This document shows, in pieces, positions 14,693-24,023 of a DNA stretch of 64,000 bases (positions within the stretch are counted from its first letter, which is position 1; every line of letters starts with the position of its first letter). The stretch is from Candidatus Poribacteria bacterium (GTDB lineage: Bacteria > Poribacteria > WGA-4E > PCPOR2b): assembly GCA_028819845.1 (NCBI GenBank), contig JAPPKS010000006.1, positions 81,570 through 145,569 of the forward strand, read 5' to 3'. The notes beneath the pieces are model-generated. The model was given only the letters and a program-made list of their open reading frames with translations. It was not told the origin of the DNA and made no database searches. The translations under genes were made by a program, and so were the position numbers.

Positions 14693-16912
14693 ATGATTAA
14701 CAAACCGTCAGTTGTTCTATTCCTTGCCCTGTGTATTTTAGTGAATTGTTGTATGGTTTCAAATCTACATGCGGACACTGTATTGGAAGGCGCACTCGCG
14801 TTGATAGACCAAGAAAACTACGCTGAGGCCGCCCTACAATTAGAACCGCTGCTGCAAACATCAATTCAAGAATTGAATGTAAATTCGGAGGAAATTCATC
14901 ACGTCCTCGCGCACTGCTACGAAAAACAGGAAAAATGGAACGAGGCCGTCCAACATTACCAAAAAGCCGTTGCGCCCGCCAATGAGTTGGCTGATTATGC
15001 ACTTTTTCGGCTAGCCAAAGCATATCATCAGATGGGCGATTATCCAAACGCGCTAATCTGGTATCAACGTTTAATTGATGAATATCCACGAAGTTTCCAT
15101 TTCGGCGAAGCGAATTTTGAGATTGCAAAGGTGTACCAACAGCAGAACGACTATGAAAAAGCGATCGACTCTTTGTCTAATTTGATAGACAACAAAGGGA
15201 GCGGCTATGTTAGGCAATCACTTTATGAACGAGGATTGGTTTACGAAGCATTAGGTAAACGGAAGCAAGCCTTACTCACTTATCAACAACTTACCAATGC
15301 AGATCCAACCGACGAGGTCGCCAAGAACGCACTGGATCGAATTAAGAAACTAGTGAAAGCACATCCTAATTTTAAAATTAGTCGTACCCAACGCATGAAC
15401 CAGGGGTTAGTGCTTTACCATCATAGCAACTGGGCAGGGGCTCGCGCAGAATTTGAAAGAGTTGCAGCCGGTTACAAGGATTCACTCGCAGGTCGAGCTA
15501 CCTACTATGTCGGTCGGAGTTACTACCGGCAGCGGCGGTACGATTCCGCAATCAAGGCATTCAACAAGGTGGGTTCGCTGTATCCGGAAAGCGGTTATTT
15601 GACGCGGGCGCTATATCAAACAACACTTTGCTATCGCCGCTCGGAACAGCCCGACATGGCGCAAAAGCGGTTAAAAGCTTTCCTCGAACAATACGCGTGG
15701 AGTGCGTTAGCGGATGATGCGCATTACGATCTCGGTTGGGTGCAACAGAACCAAGAGCAATATGACGAAGCAATCGCAACCTATCGCCGCATGACACAGA
15801 AATATCGCAGCAGCGATTTAGTATCCCAAGCATATTGGCGTATTGGATGGATTCAATTTAAGAAAAAACGATATGCAGAGTGCATCGAAACCTTCGCCGC
15901 CTTGCTGGAACAATATCCCGACAGTGCGTTTAGTACAGCCGCGCACTTTTGGATAGCCAAGAGTCACGAGCGTCAGAATCAGTGGGAAGCAGCCGAAAAA
16001 GTGTACCGCGAAATCGTTGCAGCCAACCACTGGTATTATGCGGACCGAGCACGGGCTATCCTTAAGAATGGGCCTCAGGGAGGTGTAGTCTCTCTGAACA
16101 CCACTGAATCACGGGCAAATGTCGCGCCCAACAATTCGGTCTGGAAAGATATCGGATCAAAGAAAACGCCGCGCGTTGCAAAATTGATGCAACTCAGGCT
16201 CTTCGATGATGCGCTCACCGAACTCAAAGGAACCATTAGGATAGATAGGTCCAACCTTCAAGATAGTTACTATAACCTGATTGTCTGCTATCAGAAACTC
16301 AGAGAATTTCAGAAAGCTATCATATACGCGGAAAAGCTGGCAAGTTTTGAAGTGCTGCAGGACGAAAACGAAGCTATTCCAATCGAGCTTTACCAACTGC
16401 GTTATCCGCTCTATTACGGAGAAATCATCCAGAGACATTCACAAGAATACGAGATTGACCCGCTGTTCGTCGCTTCCATGATTCGTGAAGAGAGCCGTTA
16501 TAATGCAGATATCGCTTCTTGGGCGGGAGCGCTAGGATTAATGCAAATCATGCCTGCAACCGGTCAAGATCTCGCCCGCCGACTTAGGATTCGCCGCTTC
16601 CGCACTGCCATGCTTCTGAATCCGGAGATTAATATTCAGATGGGCACATGGTACATGAAACACCTGATGGATAAATTTGAAAACAACCATGCGCTCGTTG
16701 CCGGAGCATACAACGGCGGTCCCGGCCGCATTCAACGATGGTTAAATGAAATGGACGTTTCCGATTTCGACGAATTCATTGAGGATATTTCGATTACTGA
16801 AACCCGCCGCCATATCAAGAAAGTCATCGATAGCTACCGCATCTATAAGGAACTCTACTCAGAACACAATCTTCCAGCGGCGCCCCCAAAAATTATAGGT
16901 GACAAGGGGTAA
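14693..16912 (+). CDS. slt: TPR-containing soluble lytic murein transglycosylase
   Basis: A 739-residue protein with an N-terminal signal (MINKPSVVLFLALCILVNCC, then MVSNLHA). About 450 residues of TPR/Sel1-like repeats follow (AHCYEKQEKWNEAVQHYQKA; AKVYQQQNDYEKAIDSL; DLGWVQQNQEQYDEAIATY). The C-terminal SLT domain starts at IDPLFVASMIREESRYNADI, where the Glu of the EESRY motif is the catalytic acid, and continues through GALGLMQIMPATGQDLAR and AYNGGPGRIQRW. These motifs define family 1 lytic transglycosylases, which cleave peptidoglycan glycan strands to 1,6-anhydro-muropeptides in the periplasm. Its end overlaps the earliest possible lpxB start. The symbol is by family; exact orthology to Slt70 is not claimed. 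Confidence 0.88.
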   Translation: MINKPSVVLFLALCILVNCCMVSNLHADTVLEGALALIDQENYAEAALQLEPLLQTSIQELNVNSEEIHHVLAHCYEKQEKWNEAVQHYQKAVAPANELADYALFRLAKAYHQMGDYPNALIWYQRLIDEYPRSFHFGEANFEIAKVYQQQNDYEKAIDSLSNLIDNKGSGYVRQSLYERGLVYEALGKRKQALLTYQQLTNADPTDEVAKNALDRIKKLVKAHPNFKISRTQRMNQGLVLYHHSNWAGARAEFERVAAGYKDSLAGRATYYVGRSYYRQRRYDSAIKAFNKVGSLYPESGYLTRALYQTTLCYRRSEQPDMAQKRLKAFLEQYAWSALADDAHYDLGWVQQNQEQYDEAIATYRRMTQKYRSSDLVSQAYWRIGWIQFKKKRYAECIETFAALLEQYPDSAFSTAAHFWIAKSHERQNQWEAAEKVYREIVAANHWYYADRARAILKNGPQGGVVSLNTTESRANVAPNNSVWKDIGSKKTPRVAKLMQLRLFDDALTELKGTIRIDRSNLQDSYYNLIVCYQKLREFQKAIIYAEKLASFEVLQDENEAIPIELYQLRYPLYYGEIIQRHSQEYEIDPLFVASMIREESRYNADIASWAGALGLMQIMPATGQDLARRLRIRRFRTAMLLNPEINIQMGTWYMKHLMDKFENNHALVAGAYNGGPGRIQRWLNEMDVSDFDEFIEDISITETRRHIKKVIDSYRIYKELYSEHNLPAAPPKIIGDKG

Positions 16913-16934
16913 AAGCCTTAAACCAATTTCGGCG

Positions 16935-18059
16935 ATGCCAACAATCATGATCGTTGCCGGAGAGCCCTCCGGCGATCTCCATGCCTCTCGCGTTGCGTCC
17001 AAACTCAACGACCTTGCTCCCGGTATCCATCTCGTCGGTATGGGGGGAGATTTGATGGAACAGTCCGGCGTCAGCCTAATCTTTCACATTCGCGACTCCG
17101 CCGTAATGGGGATTGGCGAAGTTGTTGCTTCCATACCCGCATTTCTGAAAAAACGCAAACTTCTGAAACGATTCATCCGTGAAACAAAACCTGACGCCCT
17201 GCTGTTGGTAGATTTCGCCGAATTTAACCTCGCGTTAGCGCGTTTCTCTCATAAACTCGGTATTCCTGTTATCTACTACATCCCCCCCAAAGCCTGGGCG
17301 TGGCGGCCGCATCGCGCCAAAAAGATAGCGAAAAACACAACTATCGTGGCATCAATCTTTCCTTTCGAGACAACATTCTACCGTCATGCGGGCGCAAACG
17401 CGAAGTTTGTAGGGCATCCACTCGTGGACTTCGCCCAATCAAACCTGAGTCGTGAGGAAGCCCGCCGCACGCTGAACTTACGCGAAAACTCGCCCGTCCT
17501 AGGGTTAATGCCGGGCAGCCGCCGCCGGGAGGTTGACCGGTTACTCCCTGTCATGCTAGAGGCCGCCCGACACATCCGCGAATGCGTGCCGGATTGTCAG
17601 TTTATCCTTCCGCTCGCACCTAGCATCCATCCGGAGTCCCTGCCGAAAACGCCGTTCGTACACCTTGTAAAAGGGAACGCCTATGATTCAATGAGAGCCT
17701 CAGACCTGATGTTGATTGCATCGGGGACCGCAACCCTCGAAGCAGCCTGTTTAGGAACTCCGATGATTGTACTCTATAAAATGTCGCGGTCTAGTTGGTG
17801 GATCATAAAATCGCTCGCTGCCATAGACTGGAGCGCGCTGCCGAACATCATCGCAGGGCGGGAAATCGTTCCGGAACTCCTCCAGAACGATGCACAACCG
17901 TCCCAAATTACCCCCATCGCGCTAAAGCTGCTGCAATCTTTAGAAGCGCGGCAATCTCAAAAGAACGAACTCGAAAAGGTCTATGCGCAACTCGGCAATC
18001 CCGGTACGGCTGAGCGTACAGCCCAGATAGTCCTAGATTGCCTAGCATTTACATCTTAA
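16935..18059 (+). CDS. lpxB: Lipid-A-disaccharide synthase
   Basis: The protein starts PTIMIVAGEPSGDLHASRV, the family's N-terminal AGExSGD motif. It continues with AVMGIGEVVASIPAFLKKRK, YYIPPKAWAWRPHRAKKIAK (family YYVSPxxWAWR), FVGHPLVDFAQ, GLMPGSRRREVDRLLPVML and ASGTATLEAACLGTPMIVLY. LpxB condenses UDP-2,3-diacylglucosamine with lipid X to form the lipid A disaccharide, at the inner membrane. ATG 16935 places the motif at residue 9, as in relatives; GTG 16899 would add 12 residues and overlap the transglycosylase stop by 14 bases. Neither start has a strong ribosome binding site, so translational coupling is likely. The length of about 374 residues is normal. Confidence 0.93.
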   Translation: MPTIMIVAGEPSGDLHASRVASKLNDLAPGIHLVGMGGDLMEQSGVSLIFHIRDSAVMGIGEVVASIPAFLKKRKLLKRFIRETKPDALLLVDFAEFNLALARFSHKLGIPVIYYIPPKAWAWRPHRAKKIAKNTTIVASIFPFETTFYRHAGANAKFVGHPLVDFAQSNLSREEARRTLNLRENSPVLGLMPGSRRREVDRLLPVMLEAARHIRECVPDCQFILPLAPSIHPESLPKTPFVHLVKGNAYDSMRASDLMLIASGTATLEAACLGTPMIVLYKMSRSSWWIIKSLAAIDWSALPNIIAGREIVPELLQNDAQPSQITPIALKLLQSLEARQSQKNELEKVYAQLGNPGTAERTAQIVLDCLAFTS

Positions 18060-18061
18060 TA

Positions 18062-18450
18062 GACTAGCATAACTGTCTAAACATTGGGGGTAAGTAAGGA
18101 AGATACCGGTATCGACATCAGAGTTAGTTGCGCGTGCGGATTCGATTGCGTTGCGTACTTTACCGCATAATTCGTCAAAGTCGATTTCTTGTTCTTGAAA
18201 ATACTGTTGATTTCTTTATCCAAATATGCCGTGTGCAACTGCAATACGTTGCCGTGGTTCAAGCCTGTCATGCCTTGTGGAGGATCCCTTTTGTATTTCT
18301 CGTCTAAGGTGGTTCCGTCTGAGGTGGAAGCCCATAGCCGTCCAAACGAGACTGCGTCGCCATGACCACATTCGCCTGTTTGTAATGATATAGTAACTTG
18401 TATTCCCTTCGGCGCCCAGATTCCGCTGCCCGCTCCCCACTCTCCACTGC
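18062..18450 (-). pseudogene. Degraded paralogue of the secreted protein at 19140-19997
   Basis: The minus strand reads EWGAGSGIWAPKG, then TGECGHGDAVSFGRLWAST and a continuing frame to about 18185. After a one-base shift it reads QEQEIDFDELCGKVRNAIES and TNSDVDTGIFLTYPQ. Each block aligns in order with the intact neighbour (DIWGSGFWKP; GECAEGDAISSGRLWTP; IQELDFEELGEVMLDLIETA; VNSDIDAAVYF). No signal peptide, start codon or 3' third remains. It is a duplicated copy truncated at both ends and frameshifted. Confidence 0.65.
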
Positions 18451-18535
18451 TTCGCCGAGAATGCCTCTGAAATCAATTCTAAGCGGTTCTTTTGATTGAT
18501 AAAGGTTAGTGCGAGAGAGAGCAAAGCGATCGATT

Positions 18536-19072
18536 TTATTCTACATCAACGACAGCGTCTCGTGTGACATCAAAGACTACCATTTGTACGACTACAAACG
18601 GCTCGATTGTATACCTAAATTCAATGCCTTTGGAAGTGTAAGCGTCTGAGTATTTTGCATCACCATGACCAAACACAAAAAGAGCCCCACCTTGCCCCGA
18701 GTCGACATTCTCTTCATTTCCGTACACTTCATGTACTTCGTCCCACGAACTGCCGACACTGAGACCATTTGTAGTGCGTGCTTCCGCATTGCGTACGCCT
18801 ATTTCGACAGCTCTATCATTATCGAAGTAGACAGTTACCCCTAAATCGCTCCAATCGTAGGCTATAGTCCAAGGGAGCGTTTTATACCATTCAGGTCTAT
18901 AGTCTAGTTGCGGTTCGCCATAAAGTTCCCTTACTTTATCCAAATCATCGCCTAACTTAATGCCTACAGCTTCACGTCCGGGCACGACTGTAGTGTTGAC
19001 AAGTTCGTTTTCAACTTCTTCATTTTCACCACAAGCCAAAAAAGCGATCAAGAGCAACAGTAAAATTCTCAT
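18536..19072 (-). CDS. Putative lipoprotein with two SmpA/OmlA-like repeats
   Basis: ATG 19072 follows AAAGGAGG. Residues 1-14 are a lipoprotein signal (MRILLLLLIAFLAC, lipobox Cys14). The mature part has two similar units: REAVGIKLGDDLDKVRELYG (about residues 34-53) and TNGLSVGSSWDEVHEVYGNE (about 100-119). Each is followed by beta-strands (TIAYDWSDLGVTVYFDND; GIEFRYTIEPFVVVQMVVF). G-x-S-xx-EV-xx-xYG helices followed by strands are typical of BamE/SmpA and DUF4309-like folds. No precise function can be given. It sits between the degraded and intact copies of another secreted protein. Confidence 0.7.
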   Translation of the reverse strand: MRILLLLLIAFLACGENEEVENELVNTTVVPGREAVGIKLGDDLDKVRELYGEPQLDYRPEWYKTLPWTIAYDWSDLGVTVYFDNDRAVEIGVRNAEARTTNGLSVGSSWDEVHEVYGNEENVDSGQGGALFVFGHGDAKYSDAYTSKGIEFRYTIEPFVVVQMVVFDVTRDAVVDVE

Positions 19073-19139
19073 TTTGCGCCTCCTCTTTAAAAGGAAGTTA
19101 GAAGGCTACTGAAGTATATTACAGTAGCCTTCGTGTTTC

Positions 19140-19997
19140 CTACTTCTGTTTCATGTCAGCCCATGATGTAGTCAATCTACGCTGATACTTAGGCGGTGCG
19201 GCTGGTATTTCATATTCCACCCCGTCTGAAAGATCTAGTTCCACGATATTGGCAGCAGCTCTCAGGTCGCCCGTCAAGTTTTCTTCTACCAATTCAGGAA
19301 CACCTAGCGAATATGACCCGTAAACATAAACTGTATTTTCGTTAAACACTAATGTTTGGATGTGCCCGTCAAAGTAAACGGCTGCATCTATGTCAGAATT
19401 CACCAATCGTGCGGTTTCAATTAAATCAAGCATGACCTCACCCAACTCTTCAAAGTCTAGTTCTTGAATTTGAGCACGAAACAAACGTGGAGCCGCACCT
19501 GTACCCCAATTACAATATGAGAGGTGATTATCGTTATCCTCATCGCGTCCATATACATCGTCGTTTTGTTGGGGTGTCCATAGCCGTCCGGATGAAATAG
19601 CATCACCTTCAGCACATTCACCTACCGCTAACGTTTTGCCAACACTTAATGGACTTGAATTAGGTTTCCAAAATCCACTTCCCCAAATGTCGCGAGTTGG
19701 GTTTCTAACTGCATAGGTAACATTCGGGTCTGGATTTCCGCCTATATCATGTATATAGACTTGGGCAAACCAGTTTGCCTTATGCTGATGGTTATCATCA
19801 GAGCCACCGGCGTGACCACCGATAGTAAAAGTACAACTTGATTTGGCTATGAAATTAACTACATCATTGCCAGCAGCAACAGTATATACTCTTGCTTTGG
19901 CATTGATGTTTGGGTTACTAATGTGTGATTCCACCCTTTGAATGAACACTGTTATCCAAACAAACGCCAACGTCAAAATTGACACTGCGGTTTTCAT
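19140..19997 (-). CDS. Secreted protein of unknown function
   Basis: The start is ATG 19997, because GGAGG lies eight bases before it; an ATG at 20012 is itself part of that ribosome binding site. The 285 residues begin with a signal (MKTAVSILTLAFVWITVFIQ). The mature part is beta-rich and hydrophilic, with CTFTIGGHAGGSDDNHQHKA, WGSGFWKPNSSPLSVGKTL, GECAEGDAISSGRLWTP and a Leu/Glu-rich segment (FEELGEVMLDLIETARLV). Four Cys in the mature part may form disulfides. I do not recognise a family. A degraded copy is at 18062-18450, and a dispersed repeat (20115-20390) lies about 120 bases upstream of the start. Confidence 0.6.
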   Translation of the reverse strand: MKTAVSILTLAFVWITVFIQRVESHISNPNINAKARVYTVAAGNDVVNFIAKSSCTFTIGGHAGGSDDNHQHKANWFAQVYIHDIGGNPDPNVTYAVRNPTRDIWGSGFWKPNSSPLSVGKTLAVGECAEGDAISSGRLWTPQQNDDVYGRDEDNDNHLSYCNWGTGAAPRLFRAQIQELDFEELGEVMLDLIETARLVNSDIDAAVYFDGHIQTLVFNENTVYVYGSYSLGVPELVEENLTGDLRAAANIVELDLSDGVEYEIPAAPPKYQRRLTTSWADMKQK

Positions 19998-20114
19998 TTG
20001 AAATTCCTCCATTAGTAGTGGTTAAATTTCAACGTTAAGTGTTTCATTCTAAATCCGACTGTAATCTGGATATTAACAACTAGCGATTTACCCTGCTGTA
20101 AATGGTATTTAGCA

Positions 20115-20390
20115 AGTTATGTGCCATGACGTAAATTCTGCTTCAATTTATGCTTGGTTATGCCCCAAGAACCCTTATGTGTAAAGGGATTCGGGCGGTT
20201 TAATTTTTTTTCGGTCCGGAGCAGTCGCGTTCTGGCGGGGTAGGCAAAGGGGTGCGCCAAATTTCCACACAATTCGGGAAAATTGGGGAGAAATAGCGCG
20301 TGAAGCCTTGCTAGACAAGGGTTTTGGGGCTGCGCAACAAAAGTTCACAATAGCAACAAAAGTTGCACCCATTTTGGTGAGAGGGAATGT
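20115..20390. repeat. Dispersed repeat, copy A
   Basis: This stretch matches 60165-60430 in the same orientation. Shared blocks include TGTGTAAAGGGAT, ACACAATTCGGGAAAATT, GAAGCCTTG and GCGCAACAAAAGT, followed by ACAATAGCAACAAA. By eye about three-quarters of the positions from 20178 to 20372 agree; similarity is weaker before that. It has no coding capacity I believe in. Both copies lie upstream of a minus-strand secreted-protein gene. Confidence 0.7.
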
Positions 20391-20555
20391 CCGTAGAAGA
20401 AATGGAACCGGGCGCCGCTCAAATATTCCAGATTAGGTCGTTAAACGCGCTGAAAAGACACACCGAGTGTGTTAAAGCGGTCTAACCGATAGCAACCGGA
20501 GCGGCCGCAGGTGCTTGGAAGGAGGGAAGCGTGGAGTGTATGGGTTTGAAAATGT

Positions 20556-20624
20556 AGAACTCTTGGGTTCGCTTTTAGATGCAGTGGGTTTCGCCTTACG
20601 TTCAATTCAAGCTACAAGAGTTCT
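20556..20624. repeat. 10-bp inverted repeat at the end of the 20637 gene
   Basis: AGAACTCTTG (20556-20565) pairs with CAAGAGTTCT (20615-20624), with a 49-base loop. It lies just past the stop codon of the minus-strand gene at 20637, where it could help end transcription, but no T-run follows on the minus strand. Confidence 0.3.
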
Positions 20625-20636
20625 TCTACTTCACTT

Positions 20637-21287
20637 TCACTCAATGAGATGCCCCATAAAAATGTACGTGTCCAGACTATACGGGTGATAGAATATCCAT
20701 GCTCTCCGGTCATACTGGTCGATAAAATCAAGAAATATTTTTTTCTCGCCTCGTGAAAAGTACCTGGCTGTGAGTTGTTCATCAACACTTCTGCTCCAAT
20801 CATATTTTACATACTCTTCAAAGCCTTCGGGGGCATGGTCGTATAGATTATAGGTACGTTTTTCTTCTTCCAACTCCAAGGCAGAATAGCCTGACCGTTC
20901 TTCTTCTTCACCCAAGATTTCGAAATCTGCCGGCAATTCCCTAGGTTCATCAATCGAAGTGTCCGGACTTTCATCGGTAATCTCGCCTTCGGATTCTTCT
21001 ACATCTTCCTCGTCTGTATGATCTTTATCCATCCTCTCCAAAAACGCTATCACCTCTGTTAATTCCTCGGCACGGGGAACAGAAACAGGGGGATCTGCAA
21101 ATTGGTTTGTAGTGTTACCCATTGCTTGAATTTCTTCCGATTCATGATGGCTAAAATCAACGCTAAAATCTTCATCTTTCCAGATGATGTCCGGAAGTAT
21201 GAGCGAAAGCAGGAAAAATCCAACCCCGGCAGCTATCATTGAAGTTGTCAAAAACTTGCGCCGGTTAAACTGATTTTGTTCTTTCAT
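20637..21287 (-). CDS. Exported acidic protein with Tat-like signal
   Basis: ATG 21287 is five bases after AGGAGGCA-ATG; the preceding ATG is too close to the ribosome binding site. The N-terminus holds NRRKFLTTSMIAAGVGFFLL, a twin-arginine-type motif followed by a hydrophobic helix, so the protein is exported or anchored. Residues about 85-150 are extremely acidic (ERMDKDHTDEEDVEESEGE; FEILGEEEERSGYSALELEE). The C-terminal 70 residues look folded (FEEYVKYDWSRSVDEQLTA; RAWIFYHPYSLDTYIFMGHL). No family is recognised. In architecture it resembles the minus-strand protein at 59272-60066 (anchor, acidic linker, small C-terminal domain). Confidence 0.6.
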   Translation of the reverse strand: MKEQNQFNRRKFLTTSMIAAGVGFFLLSLILPDIIWKDEDFSVDFSHHESEEIQAMGNTTNQFADPPVSVPRAEELTEVIAFLERMDKDHTDEEDVEESEGEITDESPDTSIDEPRELPADFEILGEEEERSGYSALELEEEKRTYNLYDHAPEGFEEYVKYDWSRSVDEQLTARYFSRGEKKIFLDFIDQYDRRAWIFYHPYSLDTYIFMGHLIE

Positions 21288-21480
21288 CATTGCCTCCTAA
21301 TTCGCCACAAACAGTGATACATCGCTGCAACACGTCATCACAACGGTTCTCCTCACGACTAGTATTTGAGAACTAGACGAAGGACATGGGATCTGCCGCC
21401 ATTCTCTCGTCTGCGAATCGCTTATCGAAGATTTTAAGGAAATAACAGAATCGCGGTCTAGACAATATCGGCAACAACAA

Positions 21481-21777
21481 TCAACTATACCCGGGACAGG
21501 TGCAAGGAACAAATTCGCACTTAGGACATCCATCAGCATAAATCCGCGCGGCGTCTCCGAGATCGACATTCAGCAGACTCGCCAGTGTTGACAACCAGGC
21601 GAACACATCGGCAAACTCTTCCCGCAGCCGATCGGCGTTTTGAGGTTGACGCCGAATCTCTTTCGCAAGTTCGCCCACCTCTTCAGCGAACCAAACAAAT
21701 GTGCGGTCCACGCCGCGTCCGGCATCCCGTTCAAAATAGATGCGCTCAATCAAATTTTGAAATTCTTGAATCGTCAT
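21481..21777 (-). CDS. MazG-like nucleotide pyrophosphohydrolase
   Basis: A 98-residue protein with the all-alpha NTP pyrophosphatase signature: FVWFAEEVGELAKEIRR (EExxE) and EEFADVFAWLSTLA (ExxD). The four acidic residues bind Mg2+ in MazG/dUTPase-2 folds, which hydrolyse (d)NTPs to monophosphate and pyrophosphate. A Cys-rich tail (GCPKCEFVPCTCPGY) is a likely small metal site. Its ATG overlaps the prpC stop as ATGA (21774-21777), so it is translated as the third gene of the prpB-prpC operon. Why a house-cleaning enzyme sits there is not evident. Confidence 0.82.
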   Translation of the reverse strand: MTIQEFQNLIERIYFERDAGRGVDRTFVWFAEEVGELAKEIRRQPQNADRLREEFADVFAWLSTLASLLNVDLGDAARIYADGCPKCEFVPCTCPGYS

Positions 21778-22892
21778 CGGCCAGCTATCGGCGGATAGGG
21801 TCTCGAATCGGGACCGATGTAGTCGGCGCGCGGACGGATAAGCCTGTTATTGGTTCGCTGCTCTATGGCGTGGGCAGCCCAACCGGTAACCCGTGACATT
21901 ACAAAGATCGGCGTAAACATCGGCGTTGGAATTCCGCATAGATGATAGGCTGAAGCGCTATAGAAATCGAGGTTCGGGAACAGCTTCTTTTCGCGCCACA
22001 TCACCTGTTCGATACGCTCGGAGATGTCGTACAGTTTTGTGTCGCCGCTTCTCTCTGAGAGTTTCTGCGACCACTCTTTAATAATATCCGAACGCGGATC
22101 TGAGGTCGAGTAGACGCGGTGACCGAAGCCCATAATCAAGGTCTTCTTCACTAACATGTCCAGAATAGCGGCTTCGGCTTCGTCCGGCGTCTCAAATCGC
22201 TCAATCAACTCCATAGCGGCTTCGTTAGCGCCGCCATGCAAGGGACCGCGCAGCGTACCGATGGCGGCGGTAATTGCGGAATAAATGTCCGACAGCGTTG
22301 AAGTGGCGACGCGGGTGGCAAAGGTTGAAGCATTAAATTCGTGCTCTGCGTAAAGAATCAACGACACGTCGACAGCTTTGCGGCTGACTTCATCCGGCGG
22401 CTCGCCGTGCAACAGATGCAGAAAGTGTCCGGCAATTGTGTCATCATCTGTTTCGGTATTGATTCGTACACCGTTTGTCTGGTAATGATACCAATAGAGC
22501 AACATCGAACCGAAACTGGCAGTAAGCCGATCTACGATATTAAACTGATTGTTTGCCTCGTTTTCCGGCTCGATTGTGCCCAGCGCTGAACAACCCGTAC
22601 GCATGACATCCATCGGATGCGCATCGCCCGGCAACTGTTCAAGGACGGTTTTAATCCCGGCAGGCAGACCGCGCATACTGGCTAGCCGCGCTTTGTAGTC
22701 ATCGAACTCAGCCTGCGTCGGCAACGCGCCGTGAATTAATAAATAAGCAACCTCTTCAAAGGTCGCGTGCTCTGCTAAATCGTGAATAGAATACCCCCGG
22801 TAGTTGAGTCCAATACCTTCTACCCCTACCGTGCAAATTGAAGTTTCGCCGGCAGTAACGCCGGCTAACCCTCCCGGTTTTTTAGTTTTCAT
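21774..22892 (-). CDS. prpC: 2-methylcitrate synthase / citrate synthase family
   Basis: A 372-residue citrate-synthase-fold protein. Visible motifs are [38 protein letters not shown] with an active-site His, [40 protein letters not shown] and [14 protein letters not shown]. The short bacterial type and its position directly after prpB point to PrpC, which joins propionyl-CoA and oxaloacetate in the methylcitrate cycle. No prpD is in the window, and citrate synthase activity cannot be excluded. Its start overlaps the prpB end by 11 bases and its end overlaps the MazG-like gene, so translation is coupled. Confidence 0.87.
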   Translation of the reverse strand: MKTKKPGGLAGVTAGETSICTVGVEGIGLNYRGYSIHDLAEHATFEEVAYLLIHGALPTQAEFDDYKARLASMRGLPAGIKTVLEQLPGDAHPMDVMRTGCSALGTIEPENEANNQFNIVDRLTASFGSMLLYWYHYQTNGVRINTETDDDTIAGHFLHLLHGEPPDEVSRKAVDVSLILYAEHEFNASTFATRVATSTLSDIYSAITAAIGTLRGPLHGGANEAAMELIERFETPDEAEAAILDMLVKKTLIMGFGHRVYSTSDPRSDIIKEWSQKLSERSGDTKLYDISERIEQVMWREKKLFPNLDFYSASAYHLCGIPTPMFTPIFVMSRVTGWAAHAIEQRTNNRLIRPRADYIGPDSRPYPPIAGR

Positions 22893-23805
22893 TGGGCTCT
22901 CCCTCGTTAAGAATGCTAGCAGTTGGATCTGCGGTTAATAGTCGATCGAGCTTCTGTTCGTATTCGTGGTAGTTTAGGAACTCATACAACTCCGATCTCG
23001 TTTGCATGTTTTGCACGGCATCTCTCTGCGTCCCCTGTTGGCGAATGGTTTGATACACATTGAGCGCAGCCGCGCTCATCGCGCGAAACGCTGATAGCGG
23101 ATACAACACTAACTTCACTCCTGACGCCTTGAGCTCGTCCGTCGTGAACAGCGGCGTCTTGCCGAACTCCGTCATATTCGCCAAGATTGGAATGTCAACC
23201 GCATCGGCAAACTGTCGATACTGGCTGAGTTCCGACATGGCTTCGGCGAAAATCATGTCCGCACCTGCTTCCTTATAACAACACGCGCGTTCAATCGTCT
23301 GTTCCAACCCTTCAACAGCAAGCGCATCAGTTCTCGCCATCAGGACAAATTCTGGATCTGTTTTCGCATCAACCGCGGCTTTAATCCGATCCACCATTTC
23401 CGCAGTACTGACAAGCTCCTTGTTGGGGCGGTGGCCGCAACGCTTCGCTTGCACCTGGTCCTCAATGTGTATCCCGGCGGCGCCAGCCTTAATCATCTGC
23501 TGCACGGTTCGTGCAATCATGAACGCGTTGCCCCAGCCGGTATCCGCATCAACCAGTAGCGGGAGTCCTGTCGCGCTGGTAATGCGGCGCACATCCTCCA
23601 GCACATCGTTCAAAGTAGTCATGCCTAAATCGGGCAGCCCGTAAGAGGCGTTCGCGACACCGCCGCCAGAAAGATAGATCGCCCGAAAACCCACGCGCTC
23701 CGCCATCAAAGCGGCGTACGCGTTGATGGCGCCGACGACTGCCAAAGGGGTTTCCATAGTCAACGCCTCGTGAAAACGCCCTCCCGCCGAAGATGTCTGG
23801 ATCAT
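22882..23805 (-). CDS. prpB: Methylisocitrate lyase
   Basis: A 307-residue PEP-mutase/isocitrate-lyase family protein. The N-terminus has [20 protein letters not shown], then [15 protein letters not shown] (metal-binding Asp), [19 protein letters not shown] with the catalytic KRCGH loop, and [19 protein letters not shown]. PrpB cleaves 2-methylisocitrate to pyruvate and succinate. GGGAGATG precedes ATG 23805. It is first in the operon prpB-prpC-mazG-like. The 5' region carries a long palindrome (23847-23924) that could form a leader structure. Together the pair allows propionate or odd-chain and branched carbon use. Confidence 0.92.
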   Translation of the reverse strand: MIQTSSAGGRFHEALTMETPLAVVGAINAYAALMAERVGFRAIYLSGGGVANASYGLPDLGMTTLNDVLEDVRRITSATGLPLLVDADTGWGNAFMIARTVQQMIKAGAAGIHIEDQVQAKRCGHRPNKELVSTAEMVDRIKAAVDAKTDPEFVLMARTDALAVEGLEQTIERACCYKEAGADMIFAEAMSELSQYRQFADAVDIPILANMTEFGKTPLFTTDELKASGVKLVLYPLSAFRAMSAAALNVYQTIRQQGTQRDAVQNMQTRSELYEFLNYHEYEQKLDRLLTADPTASILNEGEPNEN

Positions 23806-23846
23806 CTTTCATCTCCCTGAAACCATCAAGTGAACGAACAGTGGGT

Positions 23847-23924
23847 GATCAACCGAACAGATAGTGAGGACGATAGTCTTCAAAACTGTAAAAACTATCG
23901 CCCTCGTTATTCACTCGGTTGACC
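23847..23924. repeat. Palindromic repeat upstream of prpB (GATCAAC family)
   Basis: Two 31-base arms separated by 16 bases: GATCAACCGAACAGATAGTG onward at 23847 and its imperfect complement ending TCACTCGGTTGACC at 23924. All eight mismatches between the arms are transitions, so in RNA they become G-U or A-C contacts and the fold is largely preserved. Related arms occur at about 26260, 29741, 42467, 42685 and 56347. Confidence 0.7.
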
Positions 23925-24023
23925 GGTATTATAATTTAAAGTGCCGCGCCTGTCAATTGATGTAAAGACATCTCCTTGTCATGTTGGACTACAACACGGC
24001 ACCGCATTTAAGCGGAATCTCAA

